The position numbers were made by a program, and so were the translations under genes. Positions 35,874 through 43,926 of a DNA stretch of 50,283 bases are shown piece by piece. The DNA comes from Bacilli bacterium (GTDB lineage Bacteria > Bacillota > Bacilli > Bacillales > Amphibacillaceae): contig JAAYTF010000090.1 of NCBI GenBank assembly GCA_012518125.1, positions 1 through 50,283 of the forward strand. Reading direction: 5' to 3'. The notes beneath the pieces were generated by a model. That model had not been told where the DNA came from. It did no database searches and worked only from the letters and a program-made list of their open reading frames with translations. Every line of letters starts with the position of its first letter. Position 1 is the first letter of the stretch.

Positions 35874-35911
35874 AAAAACTCCTGCTTTTTTCTAAAAAAG
35901 CAGGAGTTTTT
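35874..35911. terminator. Bidirectional terminator between yqhG and yqgY
   Basis: An 18-bp stem, AAAAACTCCTGCTTTTTT against its reverse complement, with a 2-base loop. T runs occur on both strands. Confidence 0.93.
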
Positions 35912-35916
35912 ACTGT

Positions 35917-36159
35917 TTAATGACCGAATCCTGGTACCATGATAAACTCTGTATACCAAGTAAATCCAATCATAAACACGGTTAAATAAGCAGCAAATAA
36001 GTACATATACATGCGTTCAGATAATCGCAAATAACTTAATGTTAGGAAAAAAGCCGTTTGTACAAGGAATAAAATTGAAGCTACATACAATTCGCCTGCA
36101 AAGAATATTACGCTGAACATTCCTGTCCAAAAGGCAAGTAATCGAAACATACGATCCAT
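35917..36159 (-). CDS. yqgY: DUF2626 small membrane protein YqgY
   Basis: Product is 80 residues with three hydrophobic segments. MDRMFRLLAFWTG, YLRLSERMYMY and the ending MVPGFGH match B. subtilis YqgY (DUF2626). Function unknown. GGAGGG lies 7-8 bases upstream. In B. subtilis it sits beyond the comG operon near yqgX; here it lies between yqhG and comGG, where B. subtilis has sinI, sinR and the tapA operon. Confidence 0.85.
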   Translation of the reverse strand: MDRMFRLLAFWTGMFSVIFFAGELYVASILFLVQTAFFLTLSYLRLSERMYMYLFAAYLTVFMIGFTWYTEFIMVPGFGH

Positions 36160-36277
36160 GCTTTTTCCCTCCTTTTATGTAGACCTCGTACAAAGTTCAT
36201 TATAAACCACGCAAATCATAAAGTAAAGAAAAGGTCTGCTCCTAAACGTCCCATTTAAGGCGATTGTCTAATTTTAT

Positions 36278-36697
36278 TCATAATGTATCCACAATTTCAG
36301 TCGTTATACGCATCTTTTCAACATGCATGTCGTTTAACCGTACAATTTTTTGCATTGAAAATCTCTCCCCTTCGTCCGTTTCGACCGTAAATACAAGACG
36401 GAACTGCCCTTCTTCGGTCGGTGTATAATGAATTTCCACCATCCCCGAAGGAAACTGATACACTTCGGTACCGTGCTGTTTCGCCAAAAAGGGTTTTTCG
36501 CGATAAAAAGTCCTGATGCTCATTTGGACGAGCGTCTCCGCTTTCATTTGTTCGATCAACCGGTCGCTTACAGCCAGATCATTGCGATAAATCAATACGG
36601 TCGTTCCAACCGTGGAAAACAGTAAAAGTGAAGCAAAAAGGACAAAAGGAAACATGTAACCTTTTTCATTCATCCATAACAACGAGCGTCCTTTCAT
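36278..36697 (-). CDS. comGG: ComGG, competence minor pseudopilin
   Basis: Product is 139 residues. The N-terminus MNEKGYMFPFVLFASLLLFS has a G-Y prepilin-like site and a hydrophobic helix. It is a minor pseudopilin of the transformation pilus. Assignment rests on position as last comG gene and this layout; the rest is poorly conserved in the family. Start at 36697 (GAGGTGG upstream) overlaps comGF by 32 bases. Confidence 0.82.
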   Translation of the reverse strand: MKGRSLLWMNEKGYMFPFVLFASLLLFSTVGTTVLIYRNDLAVSDRLIEQMKAETLVQMSIRTFYREKPFLAKQHGTEVYQFPSGMVEIHYTPTEEGQFRLVFTVETDEGERFSMQKIVRLNDMHVEKMRITTEIVDTL

Positions 36698-37118
36698 AAA
36701 TACCACCTCGTTTCGTTTTTATTGTGACGATGATTCCGTACGGAACGCTCGTCAACGAGATAGATTCGATATTTCGTGCATATATTTCATGCCCTTTTTG
36801 CTCCACCCGCCTGCGCAATACATCTTGGTACTGTTCAATGAACGCAGTTTCCCCTGTTGTGAGCCGGAAATAAAGCCGTTTGTCGTCGTGGTAGACTTCG
36901 ACCGCTTGATTCACCTCATTTTGCAACATGAAGAACAATTGATGCATCATCATGCTTTCTTCACTTGGAAGTACGCGGATTTTTGCCATGGCAAAAACGA
37001 GAAGTGGAAGTGAGAGCGAAATGATGAAAAGGGCTAGCAGGGAACTGGCGAACGAAAATCCGGATTCATCATTTTTGAAGGCCGTAAAGGCAAATCTCTT
37101 CGCTTCTTCCTTTGACAT
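36666..37118 (-). CDS. comGF: ComGF, competence minor pseudopilin
   Basis: Product is 150 residues. A prepilin-like G-F site (ESGFSFASSLLALF) lies unusually far in, near residue 20, and is followed by a hydrophobic helix. RRRVEQKGHEIYARNI matches the ComGF family core. The start is uncertain: ATG at 37118 or GTG at 37133; both overlap comGE by about 50-65 bases, suggesting coupling. Confidence 0.85.
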   Translation of the reverse strand: MSKEEAKRFAFTAFKNDESGFSFASSLLALFIISLSLPLLVFAMAKIRVLPSEESMMMHQLFFMLQNEVNQAVEVYHDDKRLYFRLTTGETAFIEQYQDVLRRRVEQKGHEIYARNIESISLTSVPYGIIVTIKTKRGGIYERTLVVMDE

Positions 37119-37407
37119 TTTTCCATGAAACACATCCTTTAAGAAAACCGTCTTTTTCCTGGAACGTCAACGTTACGTTTCGATTGGAGACCGAATATCG
37201 TTCTTTTCGTTCATGTATGCCGTTTGCCAAATAAAGTTCCCGTTGCAGTTCATCATATAAAAAAAGCGAGATCATCGTCCTGTCGTGCAATATCCGTTTT
37301 TCTTCTTTCACGGTTATATAGATCGGGATGAGCGTCGTTAGCACAAGTGCGACGATGTTTGCACTGACGAGTGTTTCAAGCCAGATGAATCCATTACGAT
37401 TCTTCAA
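37069..37407 (-). CDS. comGE: ComGE, competence minor pseudopilin
   Basis: Product is 112 residues. MKNRNGFIWLETLVS is a type IV prepilin signal with G-F cleavage site and Glu5; a hydrophobic helix follows. Start is TTG at 37407, 14 bases inside comGD. Function inferred from operon position and signal. Confidence 0.83.
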   Translation of the reverse strand: MKNRNGFIWLETLVSANIVALVLTTLIPIYITVKEEKRILHDRTMISLFLYDELQRELYLANGIHERKERYSVSNRNVTLTFQEKDGFLKGCVSWKNVKGRSEEICLYGLQK

Positions 37408-37810
37408 GGTAGAATCGCCCTTTCCCGAACGGAAAAATGACTTTATAGACGCCGCTTTGACTAATGAAACGGTACGTCGTCGGTTCGACGATCGTACCGG
37501 ATAGTGAAAAACGGATGCGTATTTTTTCGCTCGTCAGATCCAAGTCGTTTGGGTAGTTGCGGATCAAAACTTTCCCATCGCCGCTTATGACATAATGATG
37601 TCTATCCATCAAAATCCGGTCATTCGTTGGCGTATACAGCGATTTGTTTTGCGTCAAGAAAGCGTCGCTTTCAAATAATTGAAAGAAATGTTTCGCTTCT
37701 TGTTTGGCAAGCGTTTGAAACAAAGATGGCAACACGATGACGGAGACGACTGACAGCACCAACAGGACGAACAACAATTCGAGTAATGTAAAGCCTTTAT
37801 CATTTTTCAT
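37394..37810 (-). CDS. comGD: ComGD, competence pseudopilin
   Basis: Product is 138 residues. MKNDKGFTLLELLFVLLVLSV is a canonical class III prepilin signal (shown here as MKNDKGFTLLELL plus helix) with cleavage after Gly6. GspH-like fold expected. It overlaps comGC by 11 bases and comGE by 14. Confidence 0.92.
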   Translation of the reverse strand: MKNDKGFTLLELLFVLLVLSVVSVIVLPSLFQTLAKQEAKHFFQLFESDAFLTQNKSLYTPTNDRILMDRHHYVISGDGKVLIRNYPNDLDLTSEKIRIRFSLSGTIVEPTTYRFISQSGVYKVIFPFGKGRFYLEES

Positions 37811-38108
37811 AGCGGACGTTCCCATCTCTGTCCATCGTCAATACGTAATTGTTTTCACACGTTAATTGATCGCTGCGAATATATTTCTTTTCAACCAATT
37901 CGTTCAAATTGGTCGGAAGCCTCCCTTCATCCAGTTGGAATGCGACAACCTGGGATTGCACGAGCTCGACGAGCGCTTGGCACCCTTTTTCGTGGACATT
38001 TTTCGATTTATTCGTCAAATTCGGCACGATCAATAAAATTAACATTGATATAATCAAGAGGACAATCAACATCTCGATCAACGTAAACGCTTTTTCATTT
38101 TTTAACAT
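37800..38108 (-). CDS. comGC: ComGC, major competence pilin
   Basis: Product is 102 residues. It is the main subunit of the transformation pilus that captures DNA. The signal MLKNEKAFTLIEMLIV has Glu at +5. The residue before the cleavage site is Ala, not the usual Gly. Two cysteines (GCQALV and LTCENN) fit the intramolecular disulfide known for ComGC. GGAGG lies 7 bases upstream of the ATG at 38108. Confidence 0.95.
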   Translation of the reverse strand: MLKNEKAFTLIEMLIVLLIISMLILLIVPNLTNKSKNVHEKGCQALVELVQSQVVAFQLDEGRLPTNLNELVEKKYIRSDQLTCENNYVLTMDRDGNVRYEK

Positions 38109-38122
38109 GCCCATACCTCCTT

Positions 38123-39181
38123 TTAAATCGAATCGAGCAATTGAAACATCGGCCAAAGCAACGACACGTAAATGATGATAATGAAGATGCCGAGCAAGAG
38201 AAACGTAGCCGGTTGGATGAACATAATCGCCCTTCTCGTTTTATATTCCAGTTCTTCGGCTAAAAAATCGGCGAATGCGGCAAGATCTTTTTCCAACGCT
38301 TCAATATGGTTGTGTTTTTTGAACAAGTCCGCAAGCTGCGGGTCGATGAGGGGAAACGAATGCAACAATGTGTCCAAATATTGGCCTTTGTTTAAATGTT
38401 GGAGCATCACCGAAGCGTAATGGCGGATGATCGGAAACTCTTCCTGCTTTTCTAAATGTTCGATAATTTGTTTCATCGAAAGGCCCGTTTTTAAAAATAA
38501 ACCGACATACGTGGCAAAATAAAATGACGTCTGCATCCGCACGTAATGCCGTAATAACGGCGTCCTAGTGTAGAAGTCAATCTGTGTTTCCAAAGGCAAT
38601 TTTTCTTTCATGATTTTCCATCCGACAAATGCGATGACCGTTAAAAACGTTCCGATTAAGATTGCGGTGATAAACAGATTGAAAATGAACAACATGCTTA
38701 GCACCGTTTGATGGGATTGGGCATGGAAACGGAAAATCTCGATATAGGAAGGCAAAATCGACTGGCGAATGATAAGAAGTAAGATAAGAAAGATGATGAA
38801 GAGAAAGAGCGGATAACGGCTCGTGCGCTTAAATTTTTCCAAACGGATCAATCGTTGTTCAAACATGTGAATGCTTTTTTTCAGACTGGAAAGTAGATCG
38901 CCGTTGATACGGACAAAATAAATGTACATGACGATGAGTCGATGGAACTTGGCTTCGGCCAGTGCCTCATCCAAATGTTTCCCTTGATATAGACACTGGC
39001 GGATCGTTTTTGTTTTCCCTGTCAATTTTTCGTCCCAAGCGACGATTTCGAGCGCACCGTTTAACGAATACCCTCGTTTAAGCAGTTGATAAAGCCGTTT
39101 TAAAAACACCAATTGCAATTTTGGCGCAAATTCGTTTCGCTCACGTATGCGTCTTAACATTTGTTTCACGGACAAATCCAT
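38123..39181 (-). CDS. comGB: ComGB, polytopic membrane protein of the competence pilus
   Basis: Product is 352 residues of the GspF/PilC family. Three membrane segments (about 123-143, 165-190, 325-347) separate two repeated cytoplasmic F domains; FLKTGLSMKQIIEHL and LLKRGYSLNGALEIV are their equivalent parts. It is the membrane platform for pilus assembly. Its start overlaps comGA by 41 bases. Confidence 0.95.
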   Translation of the reverse strand: MDLSVKQMLRRIRERNEFAPKLQLVFLKRLYQLLKRGYSLNGALEIVAWDEKLTGKTKTIRQCLYQGKHLDEALAEAKFHRLIVMYIYFVRINGDLLSSLKKSIHMFEQRLIRLEKFKRTSRYPLFLFIIFLILLLIIRQSILPSYIEIFRFHAQSHQTVLSMLFIFNLFITAILIGTFLTVIAFVGWKIMKEKLPLETQIDFYTRTPLLRHYVRMQTSFYFATYVGLFLKTGLSMKQIIEHLEKQEEFPIIRHYASVMLQHLNKGQYLDTLLHSFPLIDPQLADLFKKHNHIEALEKDLAAFADFLAEELEYKTRRAIMFIQPATFLLLGIFIIIIYVSLLWPMFQLLDSI

Positions 39182-40166
39182 AGCATACCGCTTTCTCCTT
39201 CAACTTTTGAAACGTGATGATTTCATTTTCCGAAATGGTTTTCCCTGCGATAATTTTTTCCAACGGACGGCCTTCGAGCATTTCGACGATGGCAGCGCGT
39301 CTTGTCACTTCCCCTTTTACGATGATCGGCAGCAATTCCAAAGCCGCTACGGCGATTAGCGATTGGTGCAGCTCTTGCTGGGAAATGCCAAGATCTTTCA
39401 ACCGCTCGATCGTTCCAATGGCGTCTTTTGCGTGCAAAGTCGACAAGACTAAATGGCCGGTAAGCGCGGCGCGAAATGCGAATTTGGCTGTTTTTTCATC
39501 ACGGATCTCCCCGATCAAAATGACATCCGGATCGTGGCGCAGCGCCGCTTTTAAACCGATTTGGTAAGTCAAACCGGCACGTTCATTGATTTCGACTTGG
39601 ATGATCGAATCGATTTTTCTTTCGATCGGCTCTTCCAAGGTGATGACTTGCACCGGCTTCATGTCGATCATCTTCTCCAACAGCGCATACATCATCGTCG
39701 ATTTGCCCGAACCGGTCGGGCCGGTAAACAAGATGAGCCCGTTCTGTTTCAATAACCATTTTTTCATTTGTTTCAATTGGAAGGGAAATAAAAACAGTTC
39801 GTGCAATTTAAACGGTTCTTCTTGTGGAAAAATGCGGATTGTCAATGACTCCAAAAGATTGGCGGGAAGCGTGGAAAGCCGTAAATCGACCATTTTATTA
39901 CCATCGTCAACAAGCCAATGGATCATGCCGTCTTGCGGTTTTCTTGTTTCGCCGATATCCATGTTCGCTTCAAATTTAAAATAAGTGAGTAACATTTCAT
40001 AAAAGGAAAGCGAAATATCCCGGACGAACTTGCGCTTGCCTAAAATGCGAAAATAGATTTGGACGTGCTGTTTTTGCACGGCCGGGTGAAAGTGGATATC
40101 GGTCGCTTTTTGATTCAGTGAGTGGTTGATCAATTGTTTCGCAAATGAAGCGACATCGTTGGCCAT
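39141..40166 (-). CDS. comGA: ComGA, competence pilus assembly ATPase
   Basis: Product is 341 residues of the GspE/PilB family. Walker A is TGPTGSGKSTMMYAL (near residue 140), the Asp box contains ITLEEPIE, Walker B is PDVILIGEIRD, and the His box follows (LTGHLVLSTLHAKDA). Unlike GspE it has no tetra-cysteine zinc motif, as in B. subtilis ComGA. The start at 40166 has AAGGGGG 8 bases upstream; a frame reaching 40310 is not conserved. First gene of comG. Confidence 0.96.
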   Translation of the reverse strand: MANDVASFAKQLINHSLNQKATDIHFHPAVQKQHVQIYFRILGKRKFVRDISLSFYEMLLTYFKFEANMDIGETRKPQDGMIHWLVDDGNKMVDLRLSTLPANLLESLTIRIFPQEEPFKLHELFLFPFQLKQMKKWLLKQNGLILFTGPTGSGKSTMMYALLEKMIDMKPVQVITLEEPIERKIDSIIQVEINERAGLTYQIGLKAALRHDPDVILIGEIRDEKTAKFAFRAALTGHLVLSTLHAKDAIGTIERLKDLGISQQELHQSLIAVAALELLPIIVKGEVTRRAAIVEMLEGRPLEKIIAGKTISENEIITFQKLKEKAVCYGFVRETNVKTHT

Positions 40167-40377
40167 CACTTTCCCCCTTTTGGCAAAAACGCATTTGCTA
40201 CAGGCAATAACCATTGTAACCATTTCCAATTTTTTCGCAATTGGCGGAAAATGAATATTGGCTAAAAATTTTTCGGCAAAATTGAAAAGCAGCTCATGCG
40301 AATTTTTCATTTTCGTTCATGAATGAGTGCGGGAATTTAGATTATACTATAAAAAACGTCGAATGAAGGTGAAGGTT

Positions 40378-40533
40378 ATGTCATTTGAAGCATATATCAC
40401 ATTCTTGATTAAAAATATTTATCAACAGAAAGGAAATGTAAAAGAAAACCATATGAAACAAAAAACGACGCTAAGCTCACCATGGTTTGGCATGCTGCCA
40501 TTTTTATTTAGGTGGATTTGGCAACGGACATAA
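40378..40533 (+). CDS. yqzE: YqzE-family small protein
   Basis: Product is 51 residues, with the family tail PWFGMLPFLFRWIW and a basic middle. AAGGTGAAGG lies directly upstream of the ATG at 40378. In B. subtilis yqzE closes the comG operon; here it is divergent from comGA, 211 bases away. TATACT at 40352-40357 may be its -10. Function unknown. Confidence 0.7.
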   Translation: MSFEAYITFLIKNIYQQKGNVKENHMKQKTTLSSPWFGMLPFLFRWIWQRT

Positions 40534-40538
40534 AAAAA

Positions 40539-40561
40539 CGCTCCCTGTCTATCAGGAAGCG
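40539..40561 (-). terminator. Intrinsic terminator of yqgX
   Basis: On the minus strand CGCTTCCTG / CAGGGAGCG (9 bp, one G-U) with a 5-base loop is followed by seven T. Confidence 0.85.
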
Positions 40562-40571
40562 GCATCGTCCT

Positions 40572-41198
40572 TTACAGCGTAAACGGATTTTCTTTTTTTT
40601 CGAGACCGATCGTCGTTTGTGGCCCATGCCCGGGATAAACGACGTAATCGTCATCGAGCGAATACAGTTCTGAATAAATGCTGTCCATCAGTTGATCGTA
40701 ATTGCCTTCTGGGAGATCGTATCGGCCGATTCCTTGTTTGAACAACGTATCGCCACAAATGACAAATTTTTCATCATGGAAAACATACGATACGCTGCCT
40801 GGGGAATGGCCCGGCGTGTGGCGCACTTCGAATTGAAAACCGCCCAACTCCCATTTCCCGACGGTGATATGATGATCCGGGTCAGCGGTTTTTACCGCGT
40901 GATCTTCGCCGAAAAACAAGATGGAACGATTCAACATGGGATCTTTCAGCCAGTCGTTTTCTGCTTCATGCAGATAGACGTCAATATCGTATTTTTTGCG
41001 CAGTTCATCGACCGCCCCGATATGATCGAAATGTGCATGCGTCAGCAAAATCGCAATCGGTGTCACGTTTTTTTCGCTCAAATATTGTTCAATGGTTTCC
41101 GGTTCTGCGCCTGGATCGACGATGAGGCACTTGTCCCCTTTAATCAAGATGTAGCAATTGGCCCCGATTGGACCGAGCGACAACACGTTTACTTCCAT
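40572..41198 (-). CDS. yqgX: Metallo-beta-lactamase fold hydrolase YqgX (glyoxalase II-like)
   Basis: Product is 208 residues. Metal ligands are visible in THAHFDHIG, the histidine of VRHTPGHSPGS, CGDTLF and the final YPGHGP. These fit the glyoxalase II/persulfide dioxygenase branch of the superfamily. The substrate is probably a bacillithiol- or glutathione-type thioester, but this is inferred. The ATG at 41198 has GGAGTG 7 bases upstream. Confidence 0.92.
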   Translation of the reverse strand: MEVNVLSLGPIGANCYILIKGDKCLIVDPGAEPETIEQYLSEKNVTPIAILLTHAHFDHIGAVDELRKKYDIDVYLHEAENDWLKDPMLNRSILFFGEDHAVKTADPDHHITVGKWELGGFQFEVRHTPGHSPGSVSYVFHDEKFVICGDTLFKQGIGRYDLPEGNYDQLMDSIYSELYSLDDDYVVYPGHGPQTTIGLEKKENPFTL

Positions 41199-41291
41199 CG
41201 TTCTACACTCCATATCAAATTATTAAAATTTTGTGGTAAAAATCAATATAACTCGACAAACGTTCCATTTTACTATAGAATTAAGGATGAG

Positions 41292-41320
41292 TTGACCTTA
41301 CGATATTCATTATACATATT
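41292..41320 (+). promoter_or_regulatory. Sigma-A promoter of the DUF2759 gene
   Basis: TTGACC (5/6) at 41292-41297 and CATATT (4/6) at 41315-41320 are 17 bases apart, about 40 bases before the start. Confidence 0.5.
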
Positions 41321-41362
41321 AAGTTGTTTTTTAACACGTACATGAGGAGGATGTATGAAAAG

Positions 41363-41542
41363 ATGGTATTAGCAATCATATTCTTAATCGTTGCACTACT
41401 GTCTGTCGTTGCGTTTTTAAAACAAATTAAATTGAAAAATTATTTGGCGGTTTTCTTCGCGGCAGCTTCTGCGTTAAGTTTCGGATTCTTCTCGATCGCG
41501 ACGATTATTTGTTCCCTCACGGACGCGCCGTTTTGTTCGTAA
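41363..41542 (+). CDS. yqgW: DUF2759 small membrane protein (YqgW)
   Basis: Product is 59 residues with two membrane segments (about 3-20 and 27-50). It matches DUF2759 in size and layout, and lies divergent from yqgX as B. subtilis yqgW does. The ATG at 41363 lies 12 bases after GGAGG; an in-frame ATG at 41351 would touch the Shine-Dalgarno. Function unknown. Confidence 0.75.
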   Translation: MVLAIIFLIVALLSVVAFLKQIKLKNYLAVFFAAASALSFGFFSIATIICSLTDAPFCS

Positions 41543-41565
41543 TCGCAAGTATGGCTGCGATATAA

Positions 41566-41605
41566 AAGAAGGATTACTTATGGACATAAGTAGCCTTCTT
41601 TTTTT
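41566..41605. terminator. Terminator between yqgW and yqgQ
   Basis: AAGAAGG / CCTTCTT with an inner ACTTAT / ATAAGT stem, followed on the plus strand by a run of T. It can also end yqgQ from the other side. Confidence 0.85.
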
Positions 41606-41615
41606 ATTTGTCAAA

Positions 41616-41822
41616 TCACGAGGAATCAGCCTTGCTCCGCTTTTTCTTTTCCTTCTCTAAAATCATCCTCGCTTTTAAATAGTCATCATTTGAAATTAAC
41701 CCCGCTTTAAACAGCTCTTCGAGTTCCATTTCCATGAGGATGGCGTCCCCTACCGGATCGCGCGTATAGATAAAGATGTTATATTTTTTCAGCAATTTTC
41801 TCACATCGAGCATCGATTCCAT
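41616..41822 (-). CDS. yqgQ: YqgQ-family (DUF910) small protein
   Basis: Product is 68 residues, all helical. DVRKLLKKYNIFIYTRDPVGDAILMEMELEELF corresponds to the DUF910 core (split DVRKLLKKYNIFIYTRDPVG and DAILMEMELEELF). Starts possible at 41822 or 41813; GGTGAT lies before the first. In B. subtilis it lies between gluP and glcK; here an opposite-strand gene separates it from gluP and glcK is absent. Function unknown. Confidence 0.78.
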   Translation of the reverse strand: MESMLDVRKLLKKYNIFIYTRDPVGDAILMEMELEELFKAGLISNDDYLKARMILEKEKKKRSKADSS

Positions 41823-41838
41823 ATGCATCACCAAGGTA

Positions 41839-41868
41839 GAATATTTCCGTTCCTTTTTTTCATATACA
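41839..41868 (+). promoter_or_regulatory. Possible sigma-E promoter of the gene at 41900
   Basis: GAATATT (41839-41845) matches the sigma-E -35 KMATATT fully; CATATACA (41861-41868), 15 bases on, matches the -10 CATACAHT at 6 of 8. It would give a leader of about 25 bases. Confidence 0.4.
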
Positions 41869-41899
41869 TGATAGTAACAAATTTTTGCTGGAAGTGGTT

Positions 41900-42715
41900 A
41901 TGTTGCGAAAGGATTGGATTTTTGCGCTAAGTTTAATTTCCCTTTCCCTTTGGTTTGTCATCGTGAATTGGAAAACGGAAATGGCCATCATCTTTTTTCC
42001 AATCGATTATGATCGGAATATGGTGCAATCAAGGACGACGCTCGTCGCATTGGACGATAAGGTGACGATCGATTGGACGAGTTTCTCGCAAAGTGAAGAA
42101 AAGAGCTATTTGCGCCAAGATGTGTCTTTATTGTTCGTCAATGGGAAGCTAAAAGGCGTGCAAAACAAATGGATGGAACAAACGGACGTCATTGAACAAA
42201 AGCAACTGTTAGACGTAACTACGGATGCCTTGCTTGAAGCGATTTCGTTCCATCACGGCGAAATTCACGAAGGAAACGCGATTTATTCCATCCAGTCGAT
42301 GTCGAACGATTACTTGTACGTCATCGATCGGCAAGCGTTCCATACGCCGAAGACGGCGAAAGAAAAAACGGAAAGTGAAAAACTGAAAACAATCATCGAC
42401 AAAAATTTGCAGAAGAAATGGGATCAATTGATCGATTTTTATCAAATGGATGAAAAAAATTACAAACTGTATCCGTTGACCGATATGATGCAATTTTACG
42501 ATGATTTGGCGGCCGAAACATCAGAAATGACGAGCGACCGCGTCATCGGTCAATTGTGGGAAGGGTTGTATAAACATTACATATTGCCGGCGATTGAACT
42601 CGAGGCGGCGGATGATGAACCGATCATTTTATTGCATAACGATTTGAGCCATCTATACGTCTTATATGAATTGAACGGCGAAAAACAACAGCTCATTCAA
42701 CAGATCGTTCATTAG
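41900..42715 (+). CDS. Unrecognised membrane-anchored extracytoplasmic protein
   Basis: Product is 271 residues. I do not recognise the family. One N-terminal membrane segment (about 5-22) with a short basic start suggests a protein anchored with its bulk outside the cytoplasm. The body is acidic and hydrophilic, with a helical stretch around 140-210 (ESEKLKTIIDKNLQKKWDQL). There are no cysteines in a lipobox and no catalytic motif I can name. The ATG at 41900 has GGAAGTG just upstream. Its stop lies one base from the stop of convergent gluP, with no terminator between. A sigma-E-like promoter suggests sporulation expression. Confidence 0.75.
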   Translation: MLRKDWIFALSLISLSLWFVIVNWKTEMAIIFFPIDYDRNMVQSRTTLVALDDKVTIDWTSFSQSEEKSYLRQDVSLLFVNGKLKGVQNKWMEQTDVIEQKQLLDVTTDALLEAISFHHGEIHEGNAIYSIQSMSNDYLYVIDRQAFHTPKTAKEKTESEKLKTIIDKNLQKKWDQLIDFYQMDEKNYKLYPLTDMMQFYDDLAAETSEMTSDRVIGQLWEGLYKHYILPAIELEAADDEPIILLHNDLSHLYVLYELNGEKQQLIQQIVH

Positions 42716-42716
42716 G

Positions 42717-43925
42717 TTACAGGAACATGTCGCGCATCCATTGCAAATTGACGAGATAGCCGAAAAACGCCAATGACATCATTGCCAGCAAATAGATGAG
42801 GAAGGCGCCAATCTGCACGACGATTTGGCTCCGTTTCGGGACAAATACTATTGCCGATGCGATATATCCGCCGATCAAACCGCCCAAATGCGCTCCCATA
42901 TCGATTTGCGGGACGATAAAGCCGAAAACCAAATTGATCATTAAGATGATGAGCAAATTCGGCCCCATCGTTTGCCGAAACAAGTCTTTATAGACCGTGC
43001 CGAAAAAAAGCAAAGCACCAAACAAACCGAACAAGGCGCCCGATGCCCCGGCAGCAATATGTTGGTTAAAGGCAAAACTGGTGATGCCGCCGCTAATGCC
43101 GGCAAGAAAATAAATGATCGTAAATCGCAGCGAACCGAAAATTCGTTCCACCACGATGCCTAAATAATACAAGGCAATCATGTTCATGATCAAATGGACG
43201 AAACCGATATGCAAGAACATGGACGTGACGATACGCCACCATTCGCCGTTGATGATTGCGGGGTTGTATTTAGCGCCAAACATGACGAGCGTTTCCGTGT
43301 TCGTGCTTCCGCCAAACCATTCCAACAAGAAAAACATGACGATGTTGATGTATAACAAAACGTAGGTGACGATCGGCCGACCGTATGAAAAAATTTGTTG
43401 CACTTGCTTGTTCCGATTGTAGATGGCATGTTGCAGTTTATATTTGTATTGCAATACGGCGCTTTCCAATTTTTCCGGTTGCGGTAGGGAAAGTTCATAT
43501 TCGGTTTTTGCCTGAATTTGCTCCAATAATCTTTTCTCTTCCCTTCGCCGATTGTCCCACGTGATGTAAAACACGTTCATTTTTAATGGATAACGGCTTT
43601 TTAGCTGGATCGGCTGCTTTAAACTTTCCCAATCGTCGACCGGTTCAAGCCGGCTGATATAGACGTTATATATTTCGACATTTCGGCCTCCGATATGCCG
43701 CTCTAAATGGTGGATGCGGTTAAACAACGAAGCAATGTCGTTTTTCAAATGATTTTTCCAATCGAAGCCTTGTTGAATGAGCCGAACGATTTTCGTTTGG
43801 CGCCATTTTCGCTTCATCAGCCATAGTTCATTCTTCTGAATGTTAAAATGGAGCACTTTGAAATGTTCATGTTGAATCAAATGGTCGGCAAAATGATACA
43901 AATAAAATTGTTCCTCGAGATACAT
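42717..43925 (-). CDS. gluP: Rhomboid intramembrane protease GluP (YqgP)
   Basis: Product is 402 residues. A soluble N-terminal domain (about 1-175) precedes seven membrane segments. The catalytic dyad is Ser295 in GASGALFG and His346 in MGAHLGGLIGGY; HIGFVHLIMNM is the conserved loop/TM2 region. In B. subtilis YqgP cleaves the magnesium transporter MgtE under Mn stress and works with FtsH. GAGGTG lies just upstream of the ATG at 43925, overlapping the yqgN stop. Confidence 0.95.
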   Translation of the reverse strand: MYLEEQFYLYHFADHLIQHEHFKVLHFNIQKNELWLMKRKWRQTKIVRLIQQGFDWKNHLKNDIASLFNRIHHLERHIGGRNVEIYNVYISRLEPVDDWESLKQPIQLKSRYPLKMNVFYITWDNRRREEKRLLEQIQAKTEYELSLPQPEKLESAVLQYKYKLQHAIYNRNKQVQQIFSYGRPIVTYVLLYINIVMFFLLEWFGGSTNTETLVMFGAKYNPAIINGEWWRIVTSMFLHIGFVHLIMNMIALYYLGIVVERIFGSLRFTIIYFLAGISGGITSFAFNQHIAAGASGALFGLFGALLFFGTVYKDLFRQTMGPNLLIILMINLVFGFIVPQIDMGAHLGGLIGGYIASAIVFVPKRSQIVVQIGAFLIYLLAMMSLAFFGYLVNLQWMRDMFL

Positions 43926-43926
43926 G

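Noticed and set aside
40167-40377. Search for ComK boxes (AAAA-N5-TTTT) between comGA and yqzE
   Set aside because: Several A- and T-runs exist but no pair has the right half-site spacing; regulation by ComK is likely from the family, yet not shown here.
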